Below, piece by piece: positions 8,179 through 17,000 of a stretch of DNA of 64,000 nucleotides. This DNA is from Corynebacterium sphenisci DSM 44792. Lineage in GTDB: Bacteria; Actinomycetota; Actinomycetes; Mycobacteriales; Mycobacteriaceae. Below the pieces are notes generated by a model. That model saw only the letters and a list, made by a program, of their open reading frames with translations. It was not told the DNA's origin and made no database searches. Position 1 is the stretch's first letter; each line of letters starts with the position of its first letter. Location: assembly GCF_001941505.1 (NCBI RefSeq), contig NZ_CP009248.1, positions 1,984,001-2,048,000 on the forward strand, given 5' to 3'. Made by a program: the position numbers and the translations under genes.

Positions 8179-9408
8179 TCAGCCGCCCAGCGGCGCCGCC
8201 CAGGGGCTCGCCGGGCCCCGGTGCGCGGTGATCCGATCGGTGACCCGGCGCAGCGCCCAGGCCAGCGGCACCGAGATCGCGGTGGTGACGATGAGCGCGC
8301 CGAGGAAGGAGCCCTGGAAGGCGCCGTAGCCCAGCATCGGCATGACGTGCTCCAGCACCACCAGGTGCACCAGGAAGAACTCGTAGGAGATCTCGCCCAG
8401 CCAATGCGGGGCGGGGTGGCGCAGCCAGCCCAGCCCGCGCGCCGCCGGGGCGCCGGCGGCGGGGCCCAGCGCCGCCGGGGCGATCAGGGCCACCGCGAAG
8501 ACCAGGTACACGAGGTTCTTCGCCAGCGCCTGGCCGAGCTCCTCGGGCACCAGGGTGGCCGGGCCGGCCACCGGGGTGACGGCCACCGCCAGCGCGGCGG
8601 CCGCCAGCGGCCAGGCCAGGTGCGCCGGGGCGCGCAGGCCCGCCCGGCGGGCCACCGCCAGGGCCATGCCCCCGGCGAACCAGTCGAAGTACCCCATCGG
8701 CCACAGCCGGGCGATGAAGGGCAGCGCCTCCACCCGGTGCGCCGCCACCGCCCAGGCCGGGCCGATGAGCCCGAAGGCGACCACGCAGCCGGCCAGCGCC
8801 ACCGGGCGCCAGCGCCCGCCGAGCAGCCGCCAGATGGCCCACCCGACCAGCGGCAGCACCAGGTAGAAGCCCACCTCGACGACCATGGACCACATCTGGG
8901 TGAGCCCCGCGTGGAACCAGCCGGCCTGGGCGGACTGGGTGAAGGTCAGGGTGCGCAGCAGCCCCGCCCAGCCGCCGGCGGCCATCGGCGTCCCCGTCTC
9001 GGCGGCGTCGATCCAGGCCGCGCCCCCGGGATGCGGCCCGCCCACGTCGATCGGGTGCAGGTCCAGCAGGTACACCGCGAGCACCGTGATCCAGTAGCCG
9101 GGCAGGATCCGGCGCACCCGGTGCCGGGCGTAGCGCCGGGCCGAGGGCGCCGCCCCGGGTGCGGCGCCCGCCCCGGCGAGGGCGGCCACCCAGGGCCGGA
9201 AGAGCAGGAACCCGGAGAGCACGAAGAAGACGGTGACCCCGATCTCCATCCGGCCGGCCAGCCGGCCGGCGAGATCGTCGGTGTAGCCGCCGGTCCAGAA
9301 GGCGGCGTGGGTGACGCAGACGGCGAAGGCGGCGACGGCGCGCAGCGAGGTCAGTTCCGGGATCCAGCCGCGGCTGGCGGCGGCGCGGGCGTCGATGGGG
9401 GCTGCCAT
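8179..9408 (-). CDS. Membrane acyltransferase, OafA/YrhL-type (acyltransferase 3)
   Basis: 409-residue integral membrane protein with about ten hydrophobic segments. The N-terminal part reads IPELTSLRAVAAFAVCVTHAAFW, where the His of the first helix is the conserved catalytic residue of acyltransferase-3 proteins; VTVFFVLSGFLLFRPW follows, the second hallmark. Such enzymes O-acylate cell-envelope polysaccharides or lipids. Corynebacteria have several, including those acting on mycolates or arabinogalactan; which target applies here is unknown. ATG at 9408. The gene stands alone on the minus strand, downstream of the DUF2382 gene but separated from it by a clear terminator. Confidence 0.85.
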   Translation of the reverse strand: MAAPIDARAAASRGWIPELTSLRAVAAFAVCVTHAAFWTGGYTDDLAGRLAGRMEIGVTVFFVLSGFLLFRPWVAALAGAGAAPGAAPSARRYARHRVRRILPGYWITVLAVYLLDLHPIDVGGPHPGGAAWIDAAETGTPMAAGGWAGLLRTLTFTQSAQAGWFHAGLTQMWSMVVEVGFYLVLPLVGWAIWRLLGGRWRPVALAGCVVAFGLIGPAWAVAAHRVEALPFIARLWPMGYFDWFAGGMALAVARRAGLRAPAHLAWPLAAAALAVAVTPVAGPATLVPEELGQALAKNLVYLVFAVALIAPAALGPAAGAPAARGLGWLRHPAPHWLGEISYEFFLVHLVVLEHVMPMLGYGAFQGSFLGALIVTTAISVPLAWALRRVTDRITAHRGPASPWAAPLGG

Positions 9409-9457
9409 TCGGCCAAGGATAGCGCCGGGCCGCCGGGGGCGGGCCCGGACGGCGCGA

Positions 9458-9492
9458 GGGCCCCCGCCGCAGCCGTGCTGCGGTGGGGGCCC
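9458..9492 (-). terminator. Hairpin terminator after the DUF2382 gene
   Basis: Fifteen-base arms (9458-9472 and 9478-9492) with a single mismatch and a five-base loop, about 65 bases past the stop of the minus-strand gene ending at 9556. It insulates the acyltransferase from that gene. Confidence 0.65.
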
Positions 9493-9555
9493 TGGCGGCG
9501 GCGGCCCCGCCGCGGTCCGGGGTGAGCGGTCCGGCCGCGGCGGGGAGGCCGGGTG

Positions 9556-10350
9556 CTACTTGCGCTCGCCGTCGACGTCGGTCTCGAAGCGCTCCTTGCG
9601 GACCTCGCCGGAGACGGTCTCGGTGTCCTGGATCTGCTCCTTGGACAGGCGCACCTTCTCCACCGGCACGGTCTCCTTCTCCACGTTGACGCGCTCCTCG
9701 TGCAGGGTGACCTCGGCGGTCTCCTCCCCGATCTCGCCGGCGTCCTTCATCCGGGCGGCCTCCTCGGCGGAGATCGGCTCGCGCTCCAGGCGCACCTCCT
9801 CGCGGGTCACCGGGACCTCCACGGTCTCGGTGTCGGTGACCACGTACTTGCGCAGCCGGGCGGTCTCGGTGGCGACGCGGTCCTTGGAGACGTTGAGGCG
9901 CTCCTCGGAGCGGATCATGGTGTCATCGGAGACGGTCTCGCCGCGGTCGGCGGCGCCGGTGGTCGCGGCGGCCTCGGTGCCGGCGGCGTGCCGCGGGGCG
10001 GTCTCCCGGCCGGCGTCGTAGCCCTGCACCTCGGCGGCGGTGTCCACGCCGTAGTGGGCGTAGATCTCCCGCTCCTCCTCCGGGGTGAGCGCCTTGTCGG
10101 CGTCGAAGTCGGGGGCGTCCTTGATCCGGTCCTTGTCGAAGGCCAGGGTCAGCTGGTCGCCCTCGAGGCGGTGCCCGCGCATCGGCACCAGGGAGCTGCT
10201 CATGCCGAACAGGCCGTGCCCAACCTCGACGAAGGTCGGCTGGCCGGTGCGGTCGTCGACGAAGACCTCCTTGACGTCGCCCAGCTTGTCGCCGGCCTTG
10301 TCGTAGGCGGTGGCGTCGAACAGGTCCCGGATGCTCTTCTTGTCGCTCAT
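9556..10350 (-). CDS. PRC-barrel plus DUF2382 (YsnF/AvaK) stress-type protein
   Basis: 264 residues. The first about 100 form a PRC-barrel-like domain (DKLGDVKEVFVDDRTGQPTF, then FDKDRIKDAPDFD and the YAHYGVD motif). After a Thr/Ala-rich linker comes a DUF2382 domain at about 145-255, recognisable by alternating charged segments such as RSEERLNVSKDRV, VEVPVTREEVRLEREP and ERVNVEKETVPVEKVRL. Proteins of this design are soluble, highly charged, and often general-stress induced; the biochemical role is unknown. A ribosome site AGAGGAG lies upstream of the ATG. Its leader (10351-10550) is AT-rich and contains a candidate direct-repeat operator at 10458-10474. Confidence 0.85.
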   Translation of the reverse strand: MSDKKSIRDLFDATAYDKAGDKLGDVKEVFVDDRTGQPTFVEVGHGLFGMSSSLVPMRGHRLEGDQLTLAFDKDRIKDAPDFDADKALTPEEEREIYAHYGVDTAAEVQGYDAGRETAPRHAAGTEAAATTGAADRGETVSDDTMIRSEERLNVSKDRVATETARLRKYVVTDTETVEVPVTREEVRLEREPISAEEAARMKDAGEIGEETAEVTLHEERVNVEKETVPVEKVRLSKEQIQDTETVSGEVRKERFETDVDGERK

Positions 10351-10457
10351 GCGGCGAATGCTCCTCTTAATCTTCGGATGATTCTGTCAAACCACTGAGT
10401 ATTTATCGTTCACTCTGTGGCGTTGACCCCACCATAACGCAGGTGCCCCGGATTTAC

Positions 10458-10474
10458 CGTCACAGGACGGCAAC
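10458..10474. promoter_or_regulatory. Candidate 11-base-period direct repeat (MtrA-like box), weak
   Basis: CGTCAC then GGCAAC with the half sites 11 bases apart, matching 12 of 17 positions of the stronger box at 15932-15948. It lies about 110 bases upstream of the DUF2382 start. Weakest of the four copies noted in this window. Confidence 0.35.
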
Positions 10475-10726
10475 GATCCGGCCAAGTGTTCATTACCATT
10501 GCCTTAGCGCAGGTCAATACCTTTAACCATTCAGTGCGGAATACCCCACGCGGTATCCTGCGGTCCCGGATCCGGGACCGCGGCCGGCCCGCGCCGCCTC
10601 GTCCGGGCCGGATCCGGGCCGCCGGCGGGCCTCCGCCCCGGCGCCCCGGCGGACCCCTCCCCCACCCCGCCGCGGGGGGCCCGCGGGCCCGGGGCGGGCG
10701 GGGCGGGGCCCGGGATCGCGGATACG

Positions 10727-10760
10727 GCGAAACCCCCGGACCGGAGTCCGGGGGTTTCGC
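10727..10760 (-). terminator. Terminator of the initiator tRNA gene
   Basis: Perfect 15-base arms (10727-10741 and 10746-10760) around a four-base loop, nine bases beyond the 3' end of the minus-strand tRNA. Confidence 0.8.
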
Positions 10761-10768
10761 CTTTCACG

Positions 10769-10845
10769 TGGTAGCGGGGGCAGGATTCGAACCTACGACC
10801 TCTGGGTTATGAGCCCAGCGAGCTACCGAGCTGCTCCACCCCGCG
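10769..10845 (-). tRNA. Initiator tRNA-fMet (CAU)
   Basis: A 77-base cloverleaf on the minus strand with anticodon CAU in the loop CTCATAA. Initiator hallmarks are visible: the first base C1 faces U72, leaving the acceptor end unpaired, and the anticodon stem has three consecutive G:C pairs (CTGGG/CCCAG). The T-loop is TTCGAAT. The 3' CCA is encoded (10771-10769). It is followed by a strong hairpin terminator. An elongator tRNA-Met would have a paired position 1-72 and lack the GGG/CCC stem. Confidence 0.93.
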
Positions 10846-10998
10846 TCGACTGCGGTCTCCCGCAGCGGGTGCCGGCCTCGCGGCCAACGAGTCACCACTC
10901 TAACGCCCTCCGCCGCAAAAGGCCAATCCCCAGTTCAGAGCGAGGATCCGCGGGACCCGGGCCGCGGCGGGCGCGCCGCCGGCGGGGCCGGATGCGGC

Positions 10999-11038
10999 GA
11001 CGGGGCCGGGGCGCGCGGGTGCGCGCCCCGGCCCCGTC
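10999..11038 (-). terminator. Terminator after the UPF0182 gene
   Basis: Perfect 18-base arms (10999-11016 and 11021-11038) around a GGGT loop, starting 20 bases after the stop codon of the minus-strand UPF0182 gene. Confidence 0.75.
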
Positions 11039-11057
11039 GGCGGGATCCGCCCGGCGG

Positions 11058-14048
11058 CTACTCCTGGCCGTTGGCGCGGCGGTACTCCGCCACCGCGGCG
11101 TCCAGATCCGCCAGGGCCTTGCCCTGGGCGGCGAAGTCGCCGTTCTTCTGCGCCTCCTGGAGGGCGTCCAGGGCGGCGTTGATCTTCTTCACCGCCGCAT
11201 CCCGGGCGGCCGGGTCGACCTGCCGGTCGGCCTCCCCGGAGTCCCCCGCATCCGCGGCCGGGGTTTCCGCGCCCTCGGCGTCCTCGGCCTCCTCCCCGTC
11301 GACCGGGTCGCCGGCGACCCGGGTGGCCGCCGAGGGATCGATGCCCACCTGCTTGAGGGCGGCGGCCACGGTGGCCCCGTAGCCGACCTCGCCGCGATAG
11401 CTGACCAGCACCCGCAGCAGTTTCGGGAAGGCCGTCTCCTGGCCCTTGCGCTTGGTGTAGATCGGCTCCACGTAGAGGATCTCGCCGTCGCCGACGGGCA
11501 GGGTGAGCAGGTTGCCGTTGGTCACCACGTTCGCGCCCTCCAGCAGGGTGCGGTCCTGGGCGACCTCGTCGGCGGACATCATGGTGTCCTGCGCCTGCTT
11601 CGGGCCCATCGTCTGGGTGTTCGTGGGCAGCGCCCGGATGGTGATCCGCCCGTAGTCGTCCGGGTCGGAGGAGGCGGTCATGTGCGCGGCGAGGAACTCG
11701 CGCTCCAGGCCGCGGAAGGCCGAGATCAGCTGGAAGCTGGGCTTGCCGGTCTGCGGGTCGGCGGCGACGACGTAGTACGGCGGCTGGGAGAGCTTCTTCT
11801 CCTCCGGGGCGGTCGGGTCATTGGGCACCGACCAGAACGCGTCGTTGGTGAAGAACACCCCCGGATCGGAGACGTGGTACTTCGCCATCAGCTCCCGCTG
11901 CACCTTGAACAGGTCCTCCGGGTAGCGGAAGTGCTCCCGCAGATCCTCGGTGATCGCGCTGGCCGGCTTGACCACCCCGGGGAAGACGCCCATCCAGGCG
12001 GAGAGCACCGGATCGGATTCGTCGAACTGGTAGAGGTCCACGGTGCCGTCGTAGGCGTCGACCACCGCCTTCACCGAGTTGCGGATGTAGCTGACCTCGG
12101 TGTTCGGCAGCGGCCGCGGGGTGCCGTCCGGGTTCTGCGAGTCGGTGGTGGTCTCCTGCAGGCTCATCCGCTGCGAGTAGGGCATGTCCGCCAGGGTGGT
12201 GTAGCCGTCCACGATCCACTTGATCCGGCCGTCGATCACCGCCGGGTAGGTGCGGGTGTCGGTGGTCAGCCAGGGGGCGACCTTCTGCACCCGGTCCCGG
12301 GGGTCGCGCTCGAAGATGATCTTCGACTCCGGCCCGATCCGGTCGGTGAGCAGGATGTTGAGCTCCTGGTAGCGGGTGGCGTACACCGCCCGGTCGAAGA
12401 GGTTGCCGATGCCCACCCCGCCGGAGCCGTCGTAGGTGAAGTTGCGGCCGTCGGCGTCGTACTCCACGTCCGAGCCGGACCCGTTGCCGCCGACGATGGC
12501 GTAGTCCGCGTCCGAGTCGGCGATCACCGGCCCGTAGTAGATGCGGGGCTGCTGCAGCTCCAGGTTCATCCCGTTGGGGTCCTCGGACTCGAAGAGGTCC
12601 GCCACCGTGTAGATGGGGTAGCCGCCGCGGGCGGAGCCGGCCTCGGTGGCGACCTCGTCGACCCGGTTCGCCGGGGCGGCGATGAAGCCGTTGCCGTGGG
12701 TGTAGACGGTGTGCCGGTTGATCCAGTTGGTCTGGTTGCCCTGCAGGGTCTGCGGGTTGAGCTCCCGGGCGGCGACCACGAAGTCGCGCATCCGCCCGTC
12801 GATCTCGTAGCGGTCGACGGTGAGCACCTCGGGGAAACCGTAAAAGTTCTTCAGCTGGCGCTGCTGGGTGAAGGTCGCCGGCAGCACCTCCGGATCCAGG
12901 ATCCGGATATTCGACATGGTGGACTCGTCGGCGGCGATGGACTTCGCGCCCTCCGCGGCGGAGGCGGCGTCGTCCTCCCGCTCGGGGGCGACCCCCCAGT
13001 CCCGTTCCACGGTGACCTTGTCCTCGGTCAGCCCGTAGAAGTAGCGGGTGGCGTCGATGTTGCGGGAGATGTACTCGCGCTCCTTGGCGGCCCGGTTCGG
13101 GTCCACGGAGAACTTCTCCACCATCAGCGGCCAGGCCACCCCGATGACCAGGGCGGAGACCAGCATGAGCACCGTGGCCATCGCCGGGATGGCCAGGTTG
13201 CGCAGGAAGATCGCGGCGAAGAAGGCCGCCGCGACCAGCATCGCGATCACCAGCAGCACGATCTTGGCGGGCAGCAGCGCGTTGACGTCGGTGTAGGAGG
13301 CGCCGGTGAAGGTCTCCTGCCGGTTGCCCAGCAGGTCGTAGCGGTCCAGCCAGTAGCTGGCCGCCTTGAGCAGCATGAAGGCGCCGGCCCACACCGCCAG
13401 CTGGGCCCGGGCCGGGGCGGAGACGCTCATCTTCTCCCCGGTGGCCGGGTTGCCCGCCCGGATCCCGCCGAGCAGGTAATGGGTGAGCAGGCAGAGCACC
13501 AGGGCGATGAGCACCGCGAGCACCAGGGTGCCCACGGTGAAGCGCAGGAAGGGCAGCTGGAAGGCGTAGAAGCCGTAGTCCTTGCCGAACTGCGGGTCGA
13601 CCTCGCCGAAGGGGCGGCGGTGGAGGAAGAGCTGGGCCTGCCGCCAGGCGGACTGGCCGATCATGCCCCCGAAGAGGCCGATCGCCACCGGCAGGCCGAT
13701 CAGCGCGGTGCGGGAGCCGGCCTCGGCGAGCCGCCGGTAGGCGGCCACCGGGCTGCGCGGGTCCAGGGCCGGGTCCTCCGGGGGCCGGGTCCGCCAGGCG
13801 GCGAGCAGGGCGAGGAACACCACCGCGCCGACCAGGGCGCCGACGATGAGGAAGAGCAGGATCCGGGTCAGCCACACGGTGGAGAACACCCCGCGGAAGC
13901 CGACCTCCCCGAACCACTGGAAGTCGGTGTACACGGACACGAGGACGGGGAAGACGAAGAGCAGGGCGGCGAGGACCGCGGCCACGACGGCCAGCGGCCG
14001 GGGCCGGCCCCGACCCTTCATCCCCGCGGGGGCTGCGCTTGCGGACAA
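11058..14048 (-). CDS. UPF0182 family large membrane protein
   Basis: 996 residues, the usual size of the UPF0182 (COG1615) family found across actinobacteria. About seven membrane helices lie in the first 300 residues, including LAVVAAVLAALLFVFPVLVSVYTDFQWF near the N-terminus. A large extracytoplasmic region follows, with family-typical stretches such as VTVERDWGVAPERE, NFYGFPEVLTVDRY, YIRNSVKAVVDAYDGTVDLY and WMGVFPGVVKP. The last about 90 residues are an acidic, helical tail. A TTG start at 14048 is chosen: AGGAG stands seven bases before it, whereas the ATG nine codons later has no ribosome site and earlier frame is low-complexity. Function is unknown. It is divergent from the PPA1309-family gene with about 200 bases between. 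Confidence 0.88.
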   Translation of the reverse strand: MSASAAPAGMKGRGRPRPLAVVAAVLAALLFVFPVLVSVYTDFQWFGEVGFRGVFSTVWLTRILLFLIVGALVGAVVFLALLAAWRTRPPEDPALDPRSPVAAYRRLAEAGSRTALIGLPVAIGLFGGMIGQSAWRQAQLFLHRRPFGEVDPQFGKDYGFYAFQLPFLRFTVGTLVLAVLIALVLCLLTHYLLGGIRAGNPATGEKMSVSAPARAQLAVWAGAFMLLKAASYWLDRYDLLGNRQETFTGASYTDVNALLPAKIVLLVIAMLVAAAFFAAIFLRNLAIPAMATVLMLVSALVIGVAWPLMVEKFSVDPNRAAKEREYISRNIDATRYFYGLTEDKVTVERDWGVAPEREDDAASAAEGAKSIAADESTMSNIRILDPEVLPATFTQQRQLKNFYGFPEVLTVDRYEIDGRMRDFVVAARELNPQTLQGNQTNWINRHTVYTHGNGFIAAPANRVDEVATEAGSARGGYPIYTVADLFESEDPNGMNLELQQPRIYYGPVIADSDADYAIVGGNGSGSDVEYDADGRNFTYDGSGGVGIGNLFDRAVYATRYQELNILLTDRIGPESKIIFERDPRDRVQKVAPWLTTDTRTYPAVIDGRIKWIVDGYTTLADMPYSQRMSLQETTTDSQNPDGTPRPLPNTEVSYIRNSVKAVVDAYDGTVDLYQFDESDPVLSAWMGVFPGVVKPASAITEDLREHFRYPEDLFKVQRELMAKYHVSDPGVFFTNDAFWSVPNDPTAPEEKKLSQPPYYVVAADPQTGKPSFQLISAFRGLEREFLAAHMTASSDPDDYGRITIRALPTNTQTMGPKQAQDTMMSADEVAQDRTLLEGANVVTNGNLLTLPVGDGEILYVEPIYTKRKGQETAFPKLLRVLVSYRGEVGYGATVAAALKQVGIDPSAATRVAGDPVDGEEAEDAEGAETPAADAGDSGEADRQVDPAARDAAVKKINAALDALQEAQKNGDFAAQGKALADLDAAVAEYRRANGQE

Positions 14049-14255
14049 CGCGAATCTCCTGACTGCGACGGGTGCGGGCGGATACCGGTGGACACGCCCC
14101 GGCCGCGCGGCGGCGGCGATTGCGCCGCCCGGCGGCGGCGGGCCTAGGGTTGACCCCACTCTAAAGAAAAACCGCGCCGCGGCGGCAATCCGCGCACCCG
14201 GCCCGCGGGGCGGGCCGGGGCCCCGCCGGGCACGTCGACGAGGAGGTCACCGAAG

Positions 14256-14837
14256 ATGTCGGATTCCCAGGCGGCGCCCTGGCGCAGCCCGCAGGCGCTC
14301 AACCGGGCCGCCCTGGAGGCCGTGGAGCTGGTGCACGCCGCCGGCTGGGACGAGCCCCCGCAGCTCATCGCCCTGGTGCCGGCGGAGCTGGTCGCCCGGG
14401 CCCTGGACGCCACCCTCGACGACTCGCCGCTGGCCCTGGTCACCCAGGAGCCGCTGCCGGCCGGCGTCGAGGGCGGCTCCCCGGAGCTGGCGGACTTCCT
14501 GGCCCGCACCACCTGGCCGGCCGGGGTGGTCGGCGCGGTGCTGGTGCAGGAAATCCTGGTGGTCGACCCCGCCGACGGCGAGGCCATCGGCGGGCTCAGC
14601 CTGGAGGAGGTCCGGGCCCGGGTGCCCGAGGGCCTGGCCCGGCAGGCGCGGCTGATCTCCGCCGTCCTCGCCGAGGGCCCGGAGCTGACCCTCATCCAGC
14701 CGCGGCCCACCGAGGCGGAGCTGGCCGAGGCCGGGCCCTTCGCCGAGGACCGGGTGGAGCTGCGCGACGGCACCGGGGTCGCCGACGGGGTGCTCGCGGC
14801 GCTGCGCGCCACCTTCGACGGCGGCGGGGCGGACTGA
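14256..14837 (+). CDS. PPA1309-family conserved actinobacterial protein
   Basis: 193 residues, acidic, no signal peptide or membrane segment. Segments such as LNRAALEAVELVHAAGWDEPPQL, WPAGVVGAVLVQEI and the final DGVLAALRATF are typical of the PPA1309 family, which in actinobacteria is commonly found beside the UPF0182 membrane protein, as here. AGGAGGT precedes the ATG at a good distance. The pair is divergently arranged. No biochemical function is known to me. Confidence 0.82.
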   Translation: MSDSQAAPWRSPQALNRAALEAVELVHAAGWDEPPQLIALVPAELVARALDATLDDSPLALVTQEPLPAGVEGGSPELADFLARTTWPAGVVGAVLVQEILVVDPADGEAIGGLSLEEVRARVPEGLARQARLISAVLAEGPELTLIQPRPTEAELAEAGPFAEDRVELRDGTGVADGVLAALRATFDGGGAD

Positions 14838-14925
14838 GCCGCACCCCCGGGGGGCGGGTGCCGCGGGACCCGAGCCCATCGCTGTGATTTGCATTTCAAA
14901 CAGTAATGGTGTTGGCTAGGTCGTC

Positions 14926-14942
14926 GTTACCCTTCCGTTATC
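14926..14942. promoter_or_regulatory. 11-base-period direct repeat upstream of SGNH hydrolase 1 (MtrA-like box)
   Basis: GTTACCCTTCCGTTATC; on the other strand this reads ATAAC then GTAAC with starts 11 bases apart, one helical turn. It is placed just downstream of a possible -10 (TAGGTC, 14917-14922) and 35 bases before the start codon, so binding would be expected to repress. Near-identical to the rpf2 copy at 33686-33702. Confidence 0.55.
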
Positions 14943-14977
14943 GCGCGCCCCGGCGCGCCGATTCCCGAGGAGCCCCG

Positions 14978-15853
14978 ATGCCGGTCCCCGCACCCCGCCA
15001 CCCCGCCCCCGCGACGCCCCGCCGCACCCGCCGCCCGCTGACCCTCGCGTTGGCCTCGGTCGCCGCGGCCGCGGGCCTGGTCGCCGCCCCGGCGGGGCCG
15101 GCCGGCGCGGCCCCGGCCGGCGGCTACGTCGCCTTCGGCGACTCCTTCCCGGCCAACCCCGGCCCCGGCGACGAGGTGCCCGGCGCGGGCGGTTGCCCGC
15201 AGGGCCGCGGCAATGTCGGCCGGCTGCTCGCCGGCACCCTCAACCTGCGGCTGCACGACCACACCTGCAACGGCTCCACCGCCTTCATGCCGAGCCAGCC
15301 GCAGAAGACCCTGCGGGGCCAGATCGAGGCCGCCACCGCCGCGGGGCACCTCAACGGCGCCACTCGCCTGGTCACCGTCTTCATCGGCGCCAACGACGCC
15401 GCCCAGGCCGGCTGGGCGCCCGCCCCCGCCCAGGACGCCGCCTTCCACGAGGCCGTGGTCGCCGCGCTCCGCGACATCCGCGCCCGGGCGCCCCGGGCCC
15501 AGGTGAAGCTCATCGGTTACCCGGAGCTGACCTCCCGCGACGACCGGCACTTCGCCTGCCCGGTGAACGTCGCCGGCGTCGCCCCGGAGGTGCCCGCCGC
15601 CCCGGTGCACGTCGCCGAGGCCCAGCTGCAGCACCGGCAGGCCGCGGCCGCGGCCGCGGCGGGCGCCCATTTCGTGGACATGAAGGACGTCGCCCACGTC
15701 CGGGCCGGGATGTGCGCCCCGGACGGGGAGCGCCTGGTCTCCGCGGTGCTCGACTCCGACGTGGCGCAGTACAACATGACCAACCACCTCACCCACCGCG
15801 GCTCCCGGGTCTTCGCCGACGTGATCGCGGTGCGCTACCACCGGGGCGACTGA
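14978..15853 (+). CDS. Secreted SGNH/GDSL hydrolase 1
   Basis: 291 residues with a signal peptide (basic RRTRR, hydrophobic core about 21-38, cleavage near GAAPA at 44-47). The catalytic serine lies in AFGDSFPAN (Ser56, block I). Block III is FIGANDA, keeping the oxyanion Asn and the following Asp. The catalytic His is probably His270 in NMTNH. Six or more Cys suggest disulfides. It would act outside the membrane on an acyl ester, perhaps an envelope lipid, but the substrate is unknown. The ATG at 14978 follows GAGGAG; an ATG 72 bases upstream lies before the regulatory box. Paralogous to the next gene. Confidence 0.88.
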   Translation: MPVPAPRHPAPATPRRTRRPLTLALASVAAAAGLVAAPAGPAGAAPAGGYVAFGDSFPANPGPGDEVPGAGGCPQGRGNVGRLLAGTLNLRLHDHTCNGSTAFMPSQPQKTLRGQIEAATAAGHLNGATRLVTVFIGANDAAQAGWAPAPAQDAAFHEAVVAALRDIRARAPRAQVKLIGYPELTSRDDRHFACPVNVAGVAPEVPAAPVHVAEAQLQHRQAAAAAAAGAHFVDMKDVAHVRAGMCAPDGERLVSAVLDSDVAQYNMTNHLTHRGSRVFADVIAVRYHRGD

Positions 15854-15921
15854 GCCCGGCCCCGCACCCCCGCGGGCACCCCCATCCGGGGACCGGCTGC
15901 GGCGGCCACTCGGGCACCGCC

Positions 15922-15948
15922 TACAATGACCGGTCACGGACCGGTAAC
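15922..15948 (+). promoter_or_regulatory. -10 TACAAT plus 11-base-period direct repeat upstream of SGNH hydrolase 2
   Basis: TACAAT (15922-15927) is a good -10 element. Four bases later, GGTCAC (15932-15937) and GGTAAC (15943-15948) repeat at exactly 11 bases. The placement just downstream of -10 mirrors the box before SGNH hydrolase 1. A family typical of this arrangement is the OmpR-type response regulators; MtrA is the obvious candidate in Corynebacterium. Confidence 0.55.
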
Positions 15949-16046
15949 AGTTCGCCCCATGCGTCACAGCGGGCGGAGGAACCGGCCGTCACCCGCGCCG
16001 CCGGCCACCGCCGGCGGGTTCCCGCACGACCCCCGGAGCCGCCCCG

Positions 16047-16982
16047 ATGACCACCTCCCCGAAGACCCCGCGCACCCCGCTGCGCCGCCTCATCGCCGCG
16101 ACCGCGGCCGCCGCCGCGATGGCCCTGGCCGCCCCCGCCGCCGGGGCCCTGCCCGCGCTGCCGCCGCTGCCCGGCGCCCCCGTCCCGGCCCCCGCCGGGG
16201 ACCGCGCCCCGGCCGCGCCGTGGGTGGTCTTCGGCGACTCCTACGCCGCCAACCCGGTGATCCCGGCGAGCTCCATCTTCGCCGGGCACGATCCCCGGGC
16301 CGCCGAGCGGCACCCGGTGCCCAGCTTCGCCCCCGGCTGCGAGCAGGACTTCCACAACTGGCCCCGGGTCGCCGCCCGCGCCGCCGGCGTCGGCGACCGC
16401 GGCCTGGCCGACTACTCCTGCAACGGCGACGGCCGGCTGCCGGTGAAGACCCTCTACGACCACGTCGACGCCGCCACCGCCCGCGGGCACCTCGGCCGCG
16501 GCACGCAGAAGGTCTTCCTCATGTACGGCGCCCTGAACACCCTGCAGTGGGCGGACACCGTCACCGGGGTGGCCGGCCAGTCCCCGCTGCCGCGGGCCTA
16601 CACCGCCGAGCTGCGCGGTTTCGCGGAGAAGGTCCGCGCCGCCGCCCCCGGCGCCGAGATCATCATCGTCGGCTACCCGGAGATCGCCGACGGCGACCGG
16701 GTCTGCCCGGTGGACACCACCGGCACCCCGCTGTCGCTCATCGTGCCCGGCGTCGCCGGCCTGGAGGAGGGCGTGCGCGGCACCCTGGCCACCTCCGCGG
16801 CCGCGGTCGGCGCCCGGTTCATCGACATGAAGCCGCTCACCGCCGGCCACGGCATGTGCGCCGCCCCCGAGCAGCGCTACGTCTCCGGGGTCTACGACAC
16901 GGTGAGCAACCACAACATGAAGTTCCACCCCACCATCGAGGGCTCGAAGGCGATGGGCGAGATCATCGCCCGCCAGGTCTAG
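16047..16982 (+). CDS. Secreted SGNH/GDSL hydrolase 2, altered block III
   Basis: 311 residues with a signal peptide (RRLIAATAAAAAMALAAPAAGA). Ser65 sits in VFGDSYAAN. The C-terminal NMKFHPTIEG aligns with NMTNHLTHRG of the paralogue, placing the catalytic His at 294. Block III differs: the expected GxND is MYGALNT, so the Asn is kept but the Asp is replaced, and spacing shifts by one. Activity is therefore probable but not certain. A 40-residue Pro/Ala-rich linker follows the signal peptide. ATG at 16047 is preceded by a modest CGGAG ribosome site. It is separated from the next gene by a strong hairpin. Confidence 0.85.
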   Translation: MTTSPKTPRTPLRRLIAATAAAAAMALAAPAAGALPALPPLPGAPVPAPAGDRAPAAPWVVFGDSYAANPVIPASSIFAGHDPRAAERHPVPSFAPGCEQDFHNWPRVAARAAGVGDRGLADYSCNGDGRLPVKTLYDHVDAATARGHLGRGTQKVFLMYGALNTLQWADTVTGVAGQSPLPRAYTAELRGFAEKVRAAAPGAEIIIVGYPEIADGDRVCPVDTTGTPLSLIVPGVAGLEEGVRGTLATSAAAVGARFIDMKPLTAGHGMCAAPEQRYVSGVYDTVSNHNMKFHPTIEGSKAMGEIIARQV

Positions 16983-17000
16983 GCCGCGCCGCGCCCCGCC

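Larger units (their letters stand above)
10351..10768. other. 418-base intergenic region: promoter leader, inverted repeats, GC-rich filler
   Basis: No gene is supported here. The first 200 bases are AT-rich and should hold the promoter of the DUF2382 gene. They contain a GTCAC/GCAAC direct repeat, and small inverted repeats AGGT-ACCT (10511-10522) and ATACC-GGTAT (10541-10556). At 10561-10580 there is a perfect 20-base palindrome (left half CGGTCCCGGA). 10581-10720 is almost pure G/C low-complexity DNA. A short frame running into the tRNA complement is antisense noise. Confidence 0.6.

Noticed and set aside
10486-10812. Plus-strand frame of 108 codons ending in a GFEPTTSGL-like peptide
   Set aside because: It reads through the tRNA terminator and the complement of the initiator tRNA; such peptides are well-known artefacts of antisense tRNA.
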